From NCBI GenBank assembly GCA_964400875.1, contig CAYNWK010000011.1, forward strand, positions 1-52,726: a stretch of DNA of 52,726 nt, read 5' to 3'. Below the pieces are notes generated by a model that ran no database searches, had not been told where the DNA came from, and saw nothing but the letters and a program-made list of their open reading frames with translations. A program made the translations under genes and the position numbers. The stretch comes from CAYNWK01 sp964400875. Its GTDB lineage: Bacteria; Chloroflexota; Anaerolineae; Anaerolineales; UBA4823. This document shows positions 52,640 to 52,726 of the stretch, piece by piece (the stretch's first letter is position 1; each line of letters begins with the position of its first letter).

Positions 52640-52726
52640 CTGATTGCCTTTGTTGGAATTACTATTCGGGAGACTAGCCACACATCACTTTGAATGAAAA
52701 AGAAGGTTGGGCATCGCTTCGGATAC

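Overview
The window (about 52.7 kb, moderately GC-rich) looks like a bacterial chromosome segment. It most resembles Chloroflexota, probably an Anaerolineae-like lineage. Reasons: lipoproteins and membrane proteins with Thr/Pro-rich linkers, carbohydrate ABC operons without their own ATPase, a SARP/AAA/TPR regulator, many membrane proteins ending in an RFYRRKYDAE-type motif, and a glucose-6-phosphate isomerase of the transaldolase-fused type. This placement is inference; no rRNA or tRNA gene is present to confirm it.

Layout. (1) 0-7.1 kb: a sugar-uptake locus with a ROK repressor, a lipoprotein binding protein made of two complete fused binding domains, two permeases and a divergent aldolase of the DapA/NanA family. 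(2) 7.1-15.5 kb: mostly housekeeping and unknown genes, including a Thr/Pro-rich membrane protein, a LipM-like octanoyltransferase, DUF4230-like and DUF503 proteins, an atypical SDR, a coiled-coil membrane protein, a cold-shock-like protein, RsfS with an apparent CTG start, ThpR and a single-domain response regulator. (3) 15.6-22.8 kb: a tight operon with a xanthine-dehydrogenase-type molybdenum subunit, PEP carboxylase, YqeB and a YqeC-MobA fusion. (4) 23-25 kb: aldo/keto reductase and polyphosphate kinase 2.

(5) 25-44.5 kb is the most interesting part. Three consecutive minus-strand transcription units each start at the same compound promoter element: two CGTAACG-like heptamers 12 bp apart, a third (SMGGACG) heptamer 11 bp further, and a -10 box at constant distance, with no -35 consensus. 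The units encode (A) a SpoIIE phosphatase/anti-sigma kinase with two STAS proteins, two unknown paralogues and a FAD oxidoreductase; (B) a 41-residue membrane peptide, two orphan multi-TM proteins, a globin-Rieske-Rieske protein and a flavin disulfide-reductase-type partner; (C) a CopD/DUF2269-like membrane protein, a dihaem cytochrome c, a small membrane protein and two more orphan multi-TM proteins. A large SARP-type activator is divergent from unit C. I infer a SARP-controlled redox or nitrosative stress regulon.

(6) 44.5-52.7 kb: an EamA transporter, a pgi-zwf-pgl operon of the oxidative pentose phosphate pathway, a lipoprotein, a small membrane protein and a class III aminotransferase.

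Two copies of a 94-bp hairpin-bearing repeat (13970-14063 and 22975-23068) look like members of a MITE family. TTG and GTG starts are frequent and were assigned from Shine-Dalgarno positions. I saw no tRNA, rRNA, CRISPR array, intact insertion sequence or prophage.
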